From positions 124,001 to 188,000 of the forward strand of contig NZ_AP014862.1 in assembly GCF_002355475.1 (NCBI RefSeq): a stretch of 64,000 nucleotides of DNA. Direction: 5' to 3'. This document shows, piece after piece, positions 54,502 through 63,745 of the stretch. Both the position numbers and the translations under genes were made by a program. Origin of the DNA: Pseudomonas furukawaii. GTDB lineage: Bacteria; Pseudomonadota; Gammaproteobacteria; Pseudomonadales; Pseudomonadaceae. Within the stretch, counting starts at the first letter, position 1. Every line of letters begins with the position of its first letter. The notes beneath the pieces were generated by a model. It was not told the origin of the DNA. It ran no database searches and saw only the letters and a program-made list of their open reading frames with translations.

Positions 54502-56271
54502 ATGGATATGGACAATCTGACACTGCGTTACTTCGACGCGGAAATGCGCTACCTGCACGAGGCCGGACAGGAGTTCGCCGAGGCCTTCCCCGATCGCGCG
54601 GCGCAGCTCAACCTGGATCGCCCGGGTGCCCGCGACCCCTATGTCGAGCGCCTGTTCGAAGGTTTCGCCTTTCTCATGGGGCGCCTGCGAGAGAAACTCG
54701 ACGACGATCTTCCGGAGCTGACCGAGGGGCTGGTGAGCCTGCTCTGGCCGCATTACCTGCGGACGATTCCCTCGCTGTCGATCGTCGAACTGGCCCCCGA
54801 CCTGCAACAGATGAAGCGCAGCGAGCGGGTCGAGCGAGGCCTCGAAGTGATGTCGCAGCCGGTGGGGCCGCAGCGCACACGCTGTCGCTATACCACCACC
54901 CAGGACCTGACCCTGCAGCCGCTGGCGGTGGAGTCCCTGCGGCTGGCCTACGAGCCCGATGGGCGTCCGTTGCTGCGGCTGCGCTTCGCCTGCGGCCCCC
55001 TCGCCGAGTGGTCACAGGTGGACCTGGGCCGGTTGCCGCTGTACCTGAATGCCGAAGCCTCGGTGGCCAGTGCCCTGCACCTGGCGTTGACCCGTCAGGT
55101 ACATGCCCTCTACGTACGCCTGCCCGGCCAGCCGGAGCGTTCGCCCTTGCGCGGGCACTTCTCGGCAAAGGGATTCGCCGGGGAGGACCGCCTCTGGCCC
55201 AAGGGGGACAGCGCTTTCAGCGGCTACCAGCTGTTGCTGGAGTACTTCAGCTTTCGCGAGAAGTTCATGTTCGTCACCCTGCACGGCCTGGAGCGACTGA
55301 GCGTGCCCGAAGGGGCGCCCTGGTTCGAACTGGAGGTGGCGCTGGCCGAGGGCTGGCCCCATGACTTCGAACCGCGCGCCGAGCACATCCGCCTGCATGC
55401 CGTACCGGTGATCAACCTCTTCGCGCTGGAGGCCGATCCGTTGCGGCTCGATCCCTTGCAGAGCGAGTACCTGCTGCGCCCCATGCGCCTGCAGGACGGC
55501 CACACGGAGATCTACTCGGTGGACCAGGTCACCGCCTCGAAGAATGCCGAGCGCGAGGACTACGTGCCCTTCACCAGCTTTCGGCACAAGGGCGGCATGC
55601 TCCGTGACGACGCCCCGGAGCGCTATTTCCACACCCGCCTCAAGCGGGCCGCCAACGGCCTGCACGACACCTGGCTGATCCTCGGCGGCGAGGGTTTCGA
55701 CGCCGACCGCCTGGTGCGGGGCGAAAACCTGTCGCTGCGGCTCACCGGCACAAACGGCCAGCTTCCCCGCAAGGCCTTGCAGAGCACCCTGCTCGACAGC
55801 CTGGTGCAGTCCACCCAGACCGGTTTGCGAGTGCGCAACCTGTGTGCACCGACCCTGCCGTGCTACCCGCCGAACCGCGACCGTTTCCACTGGCGGGTGC
55901 TCAGCCACCTGGGCTCGAACTTCCTCCCCATGCTGGACAACGCCGAGGTGCTGCGCGGCACCCTGGCGCTCTACGACTGGACCGGCGATGAACTGAATCG
56001 CCGCCGCCTGGCGGCCATCGTCGAGGTGCGCCACCACCTGATCCAGCGCTTCGAGAAGGGTTTCCTGCTCCGTGGCGTCGACATCGAGGTGACGCTGGAT
56101 GCCAACGGCTTTTCCGGGGAGGGCGACATCGGCCTGTTCGGTGAAATGCTCAGTCGCTTCTTCGCCCTCTACGCCGATATCCACCTCTTCAACCAGCTCA
56201 CGCTGATCCTGCAACCCACCGGAAAGTGCCTGCGATGGAACGAGAATCACAGTCAGCGTATCCCCGGCTGA
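54502..56271 (+). CDS. tssF: T6SS baseplate protein TssF
   Basis: 589 aa. The family N terminus LRYFDAEMRYLHEAGQEFAE, then AFPDRAAQLNLDRPGARDPY and ERLFEGFAFLMGRLREKLDD, is unmistakable; C-terminal GRGVDIEVTLDANGFSG-like block is present. Forms the baseplate wedge with TssG and TssE. ATG 54502, with ACAGGAACC upstream. The stop lies 37 bases inside tssG. Confidence 0.95.
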   Translation: MDMDNLTLRYFDAEMRYLHEAGQEFAEAFPDRAAQLNLDRPGARDPYVERLFEGFAFLMGRLREKLDDDLPELTEGLVSLLWPHYLRTIPSLSIVELAPDLQQMKRSERVERGLEVMSQPVGPQRTRCRYTTTQDLTLQPLAVESLRLAYEPDGRPLLRLRFACGPLAEWSQVDLGRLPLYLNAEASVASALHLALTRQVHALYVRLPGQPERSPLRGHFSAKGFAGEDRLWPKGDSAFSGYQLLLEYFSFREKFMFVTLHGLERLSVPEGAPWFELEVALAEGWPHDFEPRAEHIRLHAVPVINLFALEADPLRLDPLQSEYLLRPMRLQDGHTEIYSVDQVTASKNAEREDYVPFTSFRHKGGMLRDDAPERYFHTRLKRAANGLHDTWLILGGEGFDADRLVRGENLSLRLTGTNGQLPRKALQSTLLDSLVQSTQTGLRVRNLCAPTLPCYPPNRDRFHWRVLSHLGSNFLPMLDNAEVLRGTLALYDWTGDELNRRRLAAIVEVRHHLIQRFEKGFLLRGVDIEVTLDANGFSGEGDIGLFGEMLSRFFALYADIHLFNQLTLILQPTGKCLRWNENHSQRIPG

Positions 56272-57329
56272 ACGCCAGCGGCCTGCTGCAAGCCCTCGAA
56301 GGCCGCATCGCCGAGGCGAGTCTCTACCGCTTCTGCCAGTTGCTGGAGCAGGCCCTGCCGGACAGGCCACCCCTGGGCAGCACCACACGGCCCTCGGATG
56401 ATCCGGTGCGTTTCCGCCCGGACCCCGGCATGGGGTTTCCCGCCGGCGAGCTGAAAGCCATCGAGGTCGATGCGCGTTGCCCGACCGGGCCGGCCACCGT
56501 GCGCACGCGGCTGCTCGGGCTCTACGGCGTGGACTCGCCCCTGCCGACCGCCTACCTCGACGACATCGCCCAGCGCCGTGAGGGACATGAGGCCCTGGAG
56601 GCCTTCCTCGATATCTTCAATCACCGGATCTTCACCCAGTTCTATCGCATCTGGCGCAAGTACTCCTACCCGGCGACCTTCGAGCGCAGCGGTACCGACG
56701 CGACCTCCCAGTGCCTGCTGGGGCTGATCGGCCTGGGCATTCCGGGTACCGCCGACCATGTCGCGACGCCGATCTCCCGTTTCCTCGCGCTGCTCAGCGT
56801 CATGCGCCTGCCGACGCGCAACGCCGAGGGCGTGGTGGCGCTGGTGAGGCTGCTGGCGCCCCGCACCCGCGCCAGGGTGACGCCGCACTGGCCACGGCCT
56901 GTGGTACTGGAAGAGCCCGCCAGCCTGTCGTCGCGGCGCCCCGTGAACCTGTCCCAGGGGACGCCCCTGGGAGGTGTCGGTCGTGATGCCAACAGCCAGA
57001 TGCACCTGGCGCTGTACACCGAAGACCCGCAGGAAGCCTTGGGCTGGCTGCCCGGTGCGCGCCTGCACGGCGATCTGCTGGCCCTGCTGCGGGTCTACCT
57101 CGGCTGGCGCTGCACCGCACGGCTGGAACTGACCTTGCCGACGTGCTGCCTGCCGCGCCCGGCATTGGGTCAGGCGACCCTGCTGCTCGGCATGACCGGC
57201 CTGCTGGGGCTGGGTGGCAGCCTGCCGGCGGATGAGTCGCGCACCGTCAGTATTCCGCTGGGCCGTTACCAGGGCCTGCGGAGCAATCCCCAAGCACGAG
57301 AGGCCGAGCATGTCGCGTACCCCTGCTAG
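56235..57329 (+). CDS. tssG: T6SS baseplate protein TssG
   Basis: 364 aa. TssG features: LEQALPDRPPLGSTTRPSDD with VRFRPDPGMGFPAGEL, GLYGVDSPLPTAYLDDIAQR and ALEAFLDIFNHRIFTQFYRI. Partner of TssF in the wedge. ATG 56235 lies inside the end of tssF, and tssJ starts 20 bases before its stop. Confidence 0.95.
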   Translation: MERESQSAYPRLNASGLLQALEGRIAEASLYRFCQLLEQALPDRPPLGSTTRPSDDPVRFRPDPGMGFPAGELKAIEVDARCPTGPATVRTRLLGLYGVDSPLPTAYLDDIAQRREGHEALEAFLDIFNHRIFTQFYRIWRKYSYPATFERSGTDATSQCLLGLIGLGIPGTADHVATPISRFLALLSVMRLPTRNAEGVVALVRLLAPRTRARVTPHWPRPVVLEEPASLSSRRPVNLSQGTPLGGVGRDANSQMHLALYTEDPQEALGWLPGARLHGDLLALLRVYLGWRCTARLELTLPTCCLPRPALGQATLLLGMTGLLGLGGSLPADESRTVSIPLGRYQGLRSNPQAREAEHVAYPC

Positions 57330-57852
57330 AACCCTGCTGCCAGCCCTGCTGGCCACCCTGCTCGCCGGCTGCGGCCTGTACCAGAGCGTTGGCGATTCAT
57401 CGGCGGCCTTCGCCAGGTCGATCTTCTACAAGCAGGTGAAGACCCTGCATCTGGACTTCAACGGCCGTGCCGCGATGAACACTGACAGTCACGACATGTC
57501 CGGCCTGTCGGTGCCCACCCTGGTGCGCATCTACGCCCTGCGCGACGACAAGGCCTTCCGCCAGGCGTCCTACGACCAACTGCTGGACGACAGCCGCGAG
57601 GTGCTGGGCGCGGACCTGCTGGATGAGCGGGCGGTACTGGTCCGGCCCGATGAGGGGGCGCAACTCAGCGTGCCGCTGGATGGGTCGGCGCGGGTGGTCG
57701 CCGTGGCCGCCCTGTTCCGGCAGCCGGACACCCTGACCGATGCCTGGCGCCTGGTTCTGACCCGGGATGAGCTGGACCCCGACCAGCCCCGGGTGGTCGA
57801 GCTGGCGGACAACCGCCTGACCCTGCGCGCGCTCCGAGGAGTGAGTCCATGA
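57310..57852 (+). CDS. tssJ: T6SS outer-membrane lipoprotein TssJ
   Basis: 180 aa lipoprotein (LLATLLAGC, acylated Cys21). The TssJ beta-sandwich region includes PTLVRIYALRDDKAFRQASY and a loop VRPDEGAQLSVPLDGSARVV. Anchors TssM to the outer membrane. Overlaps tssG upstream by 20 bases and tssE downstream by 4 (ATGA). Confidence 0.92.
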   Translation: MSRTPARTLLPALLATLLAGCGLYQSVGDSSAAFARSIFYKQVKTLHLDFNGRAAMNTDSHDMSGLSVPTLVRIYALRDDKAFRQASYDQLLDDSREVLGADLLDERAVLVRPDEGAQLSVPLDGSARVVAVAALFRQPDTLTDAWRLVLTRDELDPDQPRVVELADNRLTLRALRGVSP

Positions 57853-58280
57853 CCGAACAGACCCCCTCGCTCTACGAAACGCTGCTGCAGAACTTCGCCG
57901 GTGAACTGGAACTGCATCGGGTGCGCGAGGAGGACCAGCTGATGCTCTCGGTGCTGGACAACCTCCAGCGCATCCTCGACAGCCGCGCCGGCTCGCTCGA
58001 GCACCTGCCGGACTACGGTCTGCCGGACCTCGGCCAGGTGCTTCAGGGCTTGCCTGCGGCGGCCCACGGTCTGATCGGCACCCTCACCCACACGCTGCTC
58101 AAGTACGAGCCACGCCTGGCCGAGCTGCAGGTCAGGTTGTTGCCGCAGTCACAGCCTGGGCAACTGGAGTACAGCCTCGATATCCGCCTCGAAAGTGGGG
58201 CACAGGCGACCTTCGGCACCACCCTGGCGCCATCGGGCAAGGCACTGATTCGCCACCTCAGGCAGCAGAACCATCTCTAG
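57849..58280 (+). CDS. tssE: T6SS baseplate protein TssE (gp25-like)
   Basis: 143 aa gp25-like protein: SVLDNLQRILDSRAGSLEHL, PDYGLPDLGQVLQGLP and RLAELQVRLLPQS. Initiates sheath assembly at the baseplate. Translationally coupled to tssJ. 20 bases precede the last T6SS gene. Confidence 0.94.
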   Translation: MTEQTPSLYETLLQNFAGELELHRVREEDQLMLSVLDNLQRILDSRAGSLEHLPDYGLPDLGQVLQGLPAAAHGLIGTLTHTLLKYEPRLAELQVRLLPQSQPGQLEYSLDIRLESGAQATFGTTLAPSGKALIRHLRQQNHL

Positions 58281-58300
58281 ACAAGCGCCTACGCAGGAGA

Positions 58301-59443
58301 ATGAACAGCATGAATGGACTCGTCGGACGGGTTGGAGACGGGCATGGCGACCTCGCCGCGCTCTACGAGGAACTGGCCAAGCTGCATCATCCAGCCTGCC
58401 CGGACATCGACTGGCGGCAGGTCGAGCAATGGTGTCGGGAGCTGCTCCGCGACAATGGCAGCGACCTGCAGATTGCCGCCTTCCTCGCGCTGGCGCTGGC
58501 CCAGCGCTACGGTCTGCCGGGCCTGGCCGAAGGCTTGAAGGTGATGGTCCAGATGCTTTCGGGCGCCTGGGATCGACTCTGGCCGCGTAACGCCACGGAG
58601 CGCATGGATATCCTCGCCTGGCTGTTCGTTCAGCTCCAACCGCTGCTCCGTGGGTTGGGCGCCGGTGAGCGCGACGCCGCGACCGTCCGGGGCCTGGAAT
58701 CGGACCTGGAGACCCTGCAGGCACTGTTGCGGCAGCACCGCTTGCCGACGATGACGGCGATGCATGCGTTCATCCGGCAGGTCGAGCTGCTGGCGGTGCG
58801 ACTGGACGACGTGCCGATGCCAGCGACTAAAGGTGCCAGGGAGCCTGAGTCGAACGCTGCCGAACCCCCGCTGCGGGTCTTCGTTTCGGTCCCCGAGGCC
58901 GGTTCCGTCGCACCCAGGGTCTATGTGGAGCGTCTCCCGGCCGGGGCGTCGCGCGGGCGAGGCCTGCGTTTCGCACTCTGGGGCGCGCTGGCCGGGATGA
59001 TCCTGGCGCTCTCGGGCGTGCTGGGCTGGCACCTCTGGCAGCGATTCGGGCAGGAGCCCCCCATCGTGGAGGCACCGGTTCGACTGGACAGTCTCCAGCT
59101 CTTCGGGTCGGGTAGCGCGGAGCTGAAGCCGGAGTCCACCAAGTTGCTGATCAACGCGCTGGCCAGCATGAAGGCGCAGCCCGGCTGGAGGATCGTCATT
59201 ACCGGTCATTCCGATGCGACGGGGGACGAGTCGCGCAACCTGGCATTGGCCAGGGCCCGTGCCGAGGCCGTGCGCGACTGGATGAAAACCATGGGAGATG
59301 TGCCGGAGGATTGCTTCGCCGTTCACGGCCAGGGCTCTAGCCGGCCCGTCGCGGACAACGCCAGCGAAGCGGGGCGCGCGGCCAACCGCCGCGTCGACAT
59401 CAGCCTGGTGCCGGAACCAGGGGCCTGCCAGGCTCACCGCTGA
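58301..59443 (+). CDS. ImpA_N-TM-OmpA protein of the T6SS cluster (VasL/TagL hybrid)
   Basis: 380 aa. Residues about 15-180 resemble the ImpA_N/VasL helical domain of TssA-like proteins (DLQIAAFLALALAQRYGLPG and ERMDILAWLFVQLQPLLRGL). A Pro/Glu-rich linker leads to one TM (about 225-248), then an OmpA domain (262-372; ITGHSDATGD, AANRRVDISLVPE) with the peptidoglycan-binding Asp and Arg. So a TssA-like cytosolic domain is tied to the cell wall by one protein. The OmpA part is very similar to the one encoded at 36361. ATG 58301 with CAGGAGAATG just upstream; ATG 58310 is in frame too. Confidence 0.82.
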   Translation: MNSMNGLVGRVGDGHGDLAALYEELAKLHHPACPDIDWRQVEQWCRELLRDNGSDLQIAAFLALALAQRYGLPGLAEGLKVMVQMLSGAWDRLWPRNATERMDILAWLFVQLQPLLRGLGAGERDAATVRGLESDLETLQALLRQHRLPTMTAMHAFIRQVELLAVRLDDVPMPATKGAREPESNAAEPPLRVFVSVPEAGSVAPRVYVERLPAGASRGRGLRFALWGALAGMILALSGVLGWHLWQRFGQEPPIVEAPVRLDSLQLFGSGSAELKPESTKLLINALASMKAQPGWRIVITGHSDATGDESRNLALARARAEAVRDWMKTMGDVPEDCFAVHGQGSSRPVADNASEAGRAANRRVDISLVPEPGACQAHR

Positions 59444-59525
59444 CCGGATCGGACCTGCTGGTGGCGGCCAGGGGCCAGCGGAGAACCCATCAGCCACATC
59501 GGTCGGGTGGCTAGGCGGATTCATT

Positions 59526-59540
59526 TGATAAGCATTATCA
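59526..59540. promoter_or_regulatory. Fur box upstream of the FecI-like sigma gene
   Basis: TGATAAGCATTATCA matches the 7-1-7 Fur palindrome TGATAATNATTATCA at all but one defined position. It lies 31 bases before the sigma gene start at 59571, the usual location for Fe-repressed ECF sigma genes. Confidence 0.82.
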
Positions 59541-59570
59541 TCCGCGCCTTTCCTCCCTCGCCTTGCCGTC

Positions 59571-60173
59571 ATGACCGATTCCTCCTCCCCGGCCGCGCCC
59601 GCGCCCGCGCCGGACGCTTCCGCGTCCGCTGATCCGGATCGCCGTGAGGATTTCCTGCGCACCTTCCTGTCGCGGCGACAGCAGATGGAGACGCTGGTGA
59701 GCCGCCGCGTGGGATGCCGGGCGACGGCGGCGGACCTGGTGCAGGACCTGTTCCTGCGCTTCTGGCGGCGCCCGAGCGCGCCGGTGGAGGACCTGGGAAC
59801 CTACCTGCTGCGCAGCGCCCATAACCTGGCCATCGACCATCTGCGCAGCGAGGGCTCGCGCAACCGTGCCGAATCCGCGTTGCTGCCGGAACAGCAGCTG
59901 GCCGAGCCCGCCTCTCCCGAGGCGGCGCTGGAGGCCGGCAGCCAGCTGCGCCATGTGGAATCGGCGCTGCGCGAGTTGCCGGAACGCACCCGGCAGATCT
60001 TCCTGCTGAACCGCATCCATGGACGCACCTACGGGGAGATAGCCCGTGCCATGGGGCTTACCCAAAGCGCGGTGGAAAAACATATGATGCGCGCCCTGGA
60101 GGTCTGCAAGACCAGCCTGCATCGGGCTGACCAGCCTTCGCCGCGTCCCGGGAGCGCCCCCGATGAGTCTTGA
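59571..60173 (+). CDS. FecI-like ECF sigma factor (iron starvation sigma)
   Basis: 200 aa. Sigma-70 region 2 (FLRTFLSRRQQMETLVSRRV, ADLVQDLFLRFWRRP) and region 4 (LRELPERTRQIFLLNRIHGR, GLTQSAVEKHMMRAL) are intact. Pro/Ala-rich N and C tails are unusual but unconserved. Fur box upstream, and FecR and receptor genes downstream, define it as the surface-signalling sigma for the adjacent receptor. The stop overlaps the anti-sigma gene by 11 bases. Confidence 0.93.
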   Translation: MTDSSSPAAPAPAPDASASADPDRREDFLRTFLSRRQQMETLVSRRVGCRATAADLVQDLFLRFWRRPSAPVEDLGTYLLRSAHNLAIDHLRSEGSRNRAESALLPEQQLAEPASPEAALEAGSQLRHVESALRELPERTRQIFLLNRIHGRTYGEIARAMGLTQSAVEKHMMRALEVCKTSLHRADQPSPRPGSAPDES

Positions 60174-61167
60174 GTCCACGCCCCTGCGCGCCGTCGACGG
60201 CGCCGGCGAGCCCGACCTGGAGCAGGTCGCCTGGCTCTGGCTCGGTCGTCTCCAGGACACCTCCGATCCCGCCCAGCGGGAGGCCTTTCACGCCTGGCTC
60301 CATGGGGCCCCCGAACATGCCGACGCTTATCGCCGTGCCGAGGCGCTCTGGCGCCTGAGCCTGGCGCCGGCCGCGCGCCTGGCCAGCGAGGAGGCCGAGG
60401 AACTCCGCGTGCTGATGGCGCGCATGGACGCCCCGCCGAAGCCGGCCTATCGCCGCTGGGGAGCCGGCCTGGGACTGGCCGCCAGCCTGCTGCTGGCGAC
60501 CTGGCTGGGCGGCTGGCAGCCACTGGAGCGCCTGCGGGACCTGGGCGCCGATCATGTGTCGGCGCCCGGCCAGGTACGCGAGGTGACATTGGCCGACGGT
60601 TCGGTGCTGACCCTGGATGCCGACAGCGCCGTGGCCGTCGCCTACGGCAAAGGCGAGCGCCGGGTGGAGCTGCGCCGGGGCGCGGCCTTCTTCCGGGTAG
60701 TGCCGGGTCAGCGGCCGTTCGTGGTGAGCGCGAATGGTGGCGAGGCCCGGGTGCTCGGCACCCGCTTCGAGGTGCGTCTGCGTGGTGAGGGGGCCCAGGT
60801 GACGGTGGAGCAGGGCCGGGTCGGTGTACGTGCCAGCCCCGCAGCATCCCCGCACGAGCTGACCGCCGGCCAGCAACTGGCCTATGCCGATGGCCAGGCC
60901 GAGACCGTCCAGTCGGTGGATACGGCGGCGCGCCTGGCCTGGCGCGAAGGACGCCTGACCTTCTTCCGCACGCCCCTGGGCGAGGTGCTGGACGAGCTGG
61001 ACCGCTACTACCCCGGGCGCATCGTCCTGCTCGACTCCAGGCTGGCGCAGACCCGCGTCAGTGGCAGCTTCCCCAGCCAGGAACCGGCGGCCGTGCTCGA
61101 TGCGCTGCAAGCGGTGGTGGGCTTCCAGCGCGATGAACTGCTGGGGCGGGTGATGATCCTCCGCTAG
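60163..61167 (+). CDS. FecR-like anti-sigma/sigma regulator
   Basis: 334 aa inner-membrane regulator. DUF4880 N-terminal part (WLWLGRLQDTSDPAQREAFH, AWLHGAPEHADAYRRAEALW), one TM (about residues 98-116, GLGLAASLLLATWLGGW), a periplasmic FecR domain (LADGSVLTLDADSAVAVAYG, RVLGTRFEVRLRGEGAQVTV) and a C-terminal DUF4974/STN-like segment. It receives the signal from the receptor STN domain and controls the sigma factor. Confidence 0.92.
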   Translation: MSLESTPLRAVDGAGEPDLEQVAWLWLGRLQDTSDPAQREAFHAWLHGAPEHADAYRRAEALWRLSLAPAARLASEEAEELRVLMARMDAPPKPAYRRWGAGLGLAASLLLATWLGGWQPLERLRDLGADHVSAPGQVREVTLADGSVLTLDADSAVAVAYGKGERRVELRRGAAFFRVVPGQRPFVVSANGGEARVLGTRFEVRLRGEGAQVTVEQGRVGVRASPAASPHELTAGQQLAYADGQAETVQSVDTAARLAWREGRLTFFRTPLGEVLDELDRYYPGRIVLLDSRLAQTRVSGSFPSQEPAAVLDALQAVVGFQRDELLGRVMILR

Positions 61168-61186
61168 CTGCTGACTTGCTGAGTCA

Positions 61187-61192
61187 GGAAAT
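61187..61192 (+). promoter_or_regulatory. Possible iron-sigma -35 element upstream of the receptor gene
   Basis: GGAAAT occurs 102 bases before the receptor start, within the fecR-receptor gap. GGAAAT is the -35 motif of FecI-type promoters. A matching -10 element was not clear, so the assignment is tentative. A short dyad CTGACT/AGTCAG precedes it. Confidence 0.3.
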
Positions 61193-61293
61193 TTCCACGA
61201 CCTGCTGAGGTACTTCGCGACGGCATCCGTGTAGTGCTTGAAATGCGAGTTATTCGCGAACGAGAAGCCAATACACAAAGGGTGCAGGCGCGC

Positions 61294-63723
61294 ATGAAGT
61301 ACGGGACAAAGCGGGTGCGGGGTGGTGTGTTCGGTCGCCTGGGGCTGGCGTCTTTGCTGTTGGCGGGCGCGCTTTCGCCCCTGGCGGTGGACCTGGCCTA
61401 CGCGGCGGAGGCCGGCGCCCTGGCCTCGGTCCATGACTTCGACATTCCCGCCCAGCCCTTGCCGCGGGCGCTGGATGCCTTCAGCCGGGTCACCGGGTTC
61501 AGCGTGGTCTACACCCTCGACACGCCCCTCGGTCTTGAAGCGCCGGCGGTGGCTGGGCGACTGAGCGCAAGCGAGGCCCTGGCCCGGCTGCTGGCCGGCT
61601 CCGGCTTCAGCTGGCGACAGGCCGGCGATGCGACCCTGACCCTGGAGCCCCGCCGCGATGAGGGCGCCCTGACCCTGGACGCGGTGACCATCGACTCCCG
61701 TCTCGCCCACAGCGGGGGCTACCAGCCACCGCCGGACACCGGCATCACACGCGCCTCCACGCCGCTGCTGGAGATCCCCCAGGCGGTGGCCGTGGTGCCG
61801 GCCCAGGCACTGCAGGACCAGCAGCCGCAGAACCTCGACGACGCCCTGGCCAACGTCAGCGGCATCACCCAGGCCAACACCCTGGGCGGCACCATGGATG
61901 CGGTGATGAAACGCGGCTTCGGCGACAACCGCGACGGCTCCATCCTGCGCGACGGCATGCGCACCATCCAGGGCCGCAACCTCACCGCCACCGCCGAGCG
62001 CGTGGAAGTGCTCAAGGGACCCTCGTCGATGCTCTACGGCATCCTCGACCCGGGTGGGGTGATCAACGTCATCGGCAAGAAGCCACAACTGGAGGCATAC
62101 CGCGCCATCACAGCGCGCGCGTCGAGCTACGGCGACGGCAAGGACGGCAGTGGCGGGCAACTGGACCTCACCGGCCCGCTGGGGGAGAACGGCCTGGCCT
62201 ACCGGCTGATCGCCGACTACGACGACGGCGACTACTGGCGCAACTTCGGCCACAGCCGCGAAAAGACCTTCGCGCCCTCCCTCGCCTGGTTCGGCGAGGA
62301 GACCAGGATCAACCTGAGCTTCGAGCACCGCGAGTACTCGGTGCCTTTCGACCGGGGCACCGTCTTCGTCAACGGCCAGCCCCTGGACGTCCCCGCCGAG
62401 CGGCGCCTGGACGAGCCCTACAACGTCACCGAGGGGCGCTCCGATCTCGCCATCTTCGACCTGTCCCACCAACTCGGCGAAGACTGGACGGCCCACTTCG
62501 CCTACAGCTACAACCGCGACACCTACGACGACTACCAGGCGCGGGTGACCCGGGTGAACACCGACGGCACCCTCACGCGGCGGCTGGACGGCACCCGGGG
62601 CGCGGTGAGCACCTCCCACTTCGCCACCTTCGACCTGGCCGGCGAGGTCCACTGGGGCGGCATGCAGCATGACCTGCTGATGGGCGTGGACCACGAGTAC
62701 CGCAAGTTCTTCCGCGAGGACCTCATCCGCCAGACCACCCGCGTGCGCTTCGACCCCTTCGAGCCGGTCTATGGCCAGGTGCCGGTGCCCACCACCGTGG
62801 CCGCCAGCGACAGCGACCAGACCGACCGGGTCGTCAGCCAGTCCGCGTTCTTCCAGGATTCGCTGCACCTCACCGAGCGCTGGATCCTGGTAGCCGGCGC
62901 GCGCTATCAGCTCTACGACCAACTGGCCGGTCGTGGCCGCCCGTTCAGCAAGAACACCGACATCGACGGCCAGCTCTGGGTGCCCCGCGCCGGCCTGGTC
63001 TACAAGTGGAGCGACGAGCTGTCCCTCTACGGCGGCTACAGCGAGTCCTTCAAGCCCAACTCCACCATCGCCCCGCTGTCCGGTACGGCCTCCATCGACG
63101 GCCTCGACCCGGAGGAAGGCAAGAGCTGGGAAATCGGCGCCAAGCTGGATCTCCCGGGACGCATCACCGGCACCCTGGCGCTGTTCGACATCGTCAAGGA
63201 GAACGTCCTGGTGACCCAGAGCGTGACGGTCAATGGCCTCACCGACACGGTCGCCACCGCCGCCGGCGAGGTCCGTTCGCGCGGCCTGGAGCTGGACCTT
63301 ACCGGCCAGCTTACCGACAGCCTCAGCCTGATCGGCACCTATGCCTTCACCGACGCCGAAGTGACCGAAGACCCCGAGCTGAAGGGCAATCGCCTGCAGA
63401 ACGTCGCCCGGCACAGCGGTTCCCTCTCGGCGGTCTACGACTTCGGCGCGCTGGCCGGCAACGACCGCCTGCGGGCGGGCCTCGGTGCCCGCTACGTGGG
63501 CGAGCGTTCGGGGGATGCCGAAGACAGCTTCGATCTCGACGCCTATACGCTGGCCGACGCCTTCGCCAGCTACGAGACGCCCCTGGGGGACAACCGCCTG
63601 AAACTGCAGCTGAACCTGAAGAACCTCTTCGACAAGACCTACTACAGCTCCTCGGTGAACGCCCTCAACGTCTCCATCGGCGACCCGCGCCAGGTGCAGC
63701 TCTCCACCACCCTGGAGTTCTGA
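61294..63723 (+). CDS. TonB-dependent siderophore receptor with signalling (STN) domain
   Basis: 809 aa outer-membrane transporter. Signal peptide (GLASLLLAGALSPLAVDLAY, cut near AYA-AEA), STN signalling domain (residues about 45-105; FDIPAQPLPRALDAFSRVTG), a TonB-box-like LDAVTIDS, plug domain (TPLLEIPQAVAVVPAQALQD, KGPSSMLYGILDPGGVINVI) and a 22-strand barrel ending in PRQVQLSTTLEF with terminal Phe. Resembles FpvA/FoxA/FiuA-type ferri-siderophore receptors; the ligand cannot be assigned. ATG 61294 preferred; an upstream in-frame start at 61234 adds a non-signal leader. Confidence 0.93.
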   Translation: MKYGTKRVRGGVFGRLGLASLLLAGALSPLAVDLAYAAEAGALASVHDFDIPAQPLPRALDAFSRVTGFSVVYTLDTPLGLEAPAVAGRLSASEALARLLAGSGFSWRQAGDATLTLEPRRDEGALTLDAVTIDSRLAHSGGYQPPPDTGITRASTPLLEIPQAVAVVPAQALQDQQPQNLDDALANVSGITQANTLGGTMDAVMKRGFGDNRDGSILRDGMRTIQGRNLTATAERVEVLKGPSSMLYGILDPGGVINVIGKKPQLEAYRAITARASSYGDGKDGSGGQLDLTGPLGENGLAYRLIADYDDGDYWRNFGHSREKTFAPSLAWFGEETRINLSFEHREYSVPFDRGTVFVNGQPLDVPAERRLDEPYNVTEGRSDLAIFDLSHQLGEDWTAHFAYSYNRDTYDDYQARVTRVNTDGTLTRRLDGTRGAVSTSHFATFDLAGEVHWGGMQHDLLMGVDHEYRKFFREDLIRQTTRVRFDPFEPVYGQVPVPTTVAASDSDQTDRVVSQSAFFQDSLHLTERWILVAGARYQLYDQLAGRGRPFSKNTDIDGQLWVPRAGLVYKWSDELSLYGGYSESFKPNSTIAPLSGTASIDGLDPEEGKSWEIGAKLDLPGRITGTLALFDIVKENVLVTQSVTVNGLTDTVATAAGEVRSRGLELDLTGQLTDSLSLIGTYAFTDAEVTEDPELKGNRLQNVARHSGSLSAVYDFGALAGNDRLRAGLGARYVGERSGDAEDSFDLDAYTLADAFASYETPLGDNRLKLQLNLKNLFDKTYYSSSVNALNVSIGDPRQVQLSTTLEF

Positions 63724-63745
63724 GTCCCCTAGGCGGGGCCAGGCA

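Noticed and set aside
60058-63414. Very long minus-strand open frame (over 1100 codons) opposite the receptor and FecR genes
   Set aside because: High-GC antisense shadow: composition is dominated by Gly/Ala/Val/His/Gln, no domain is visible, and the plus-strand genes have full motifs and length.
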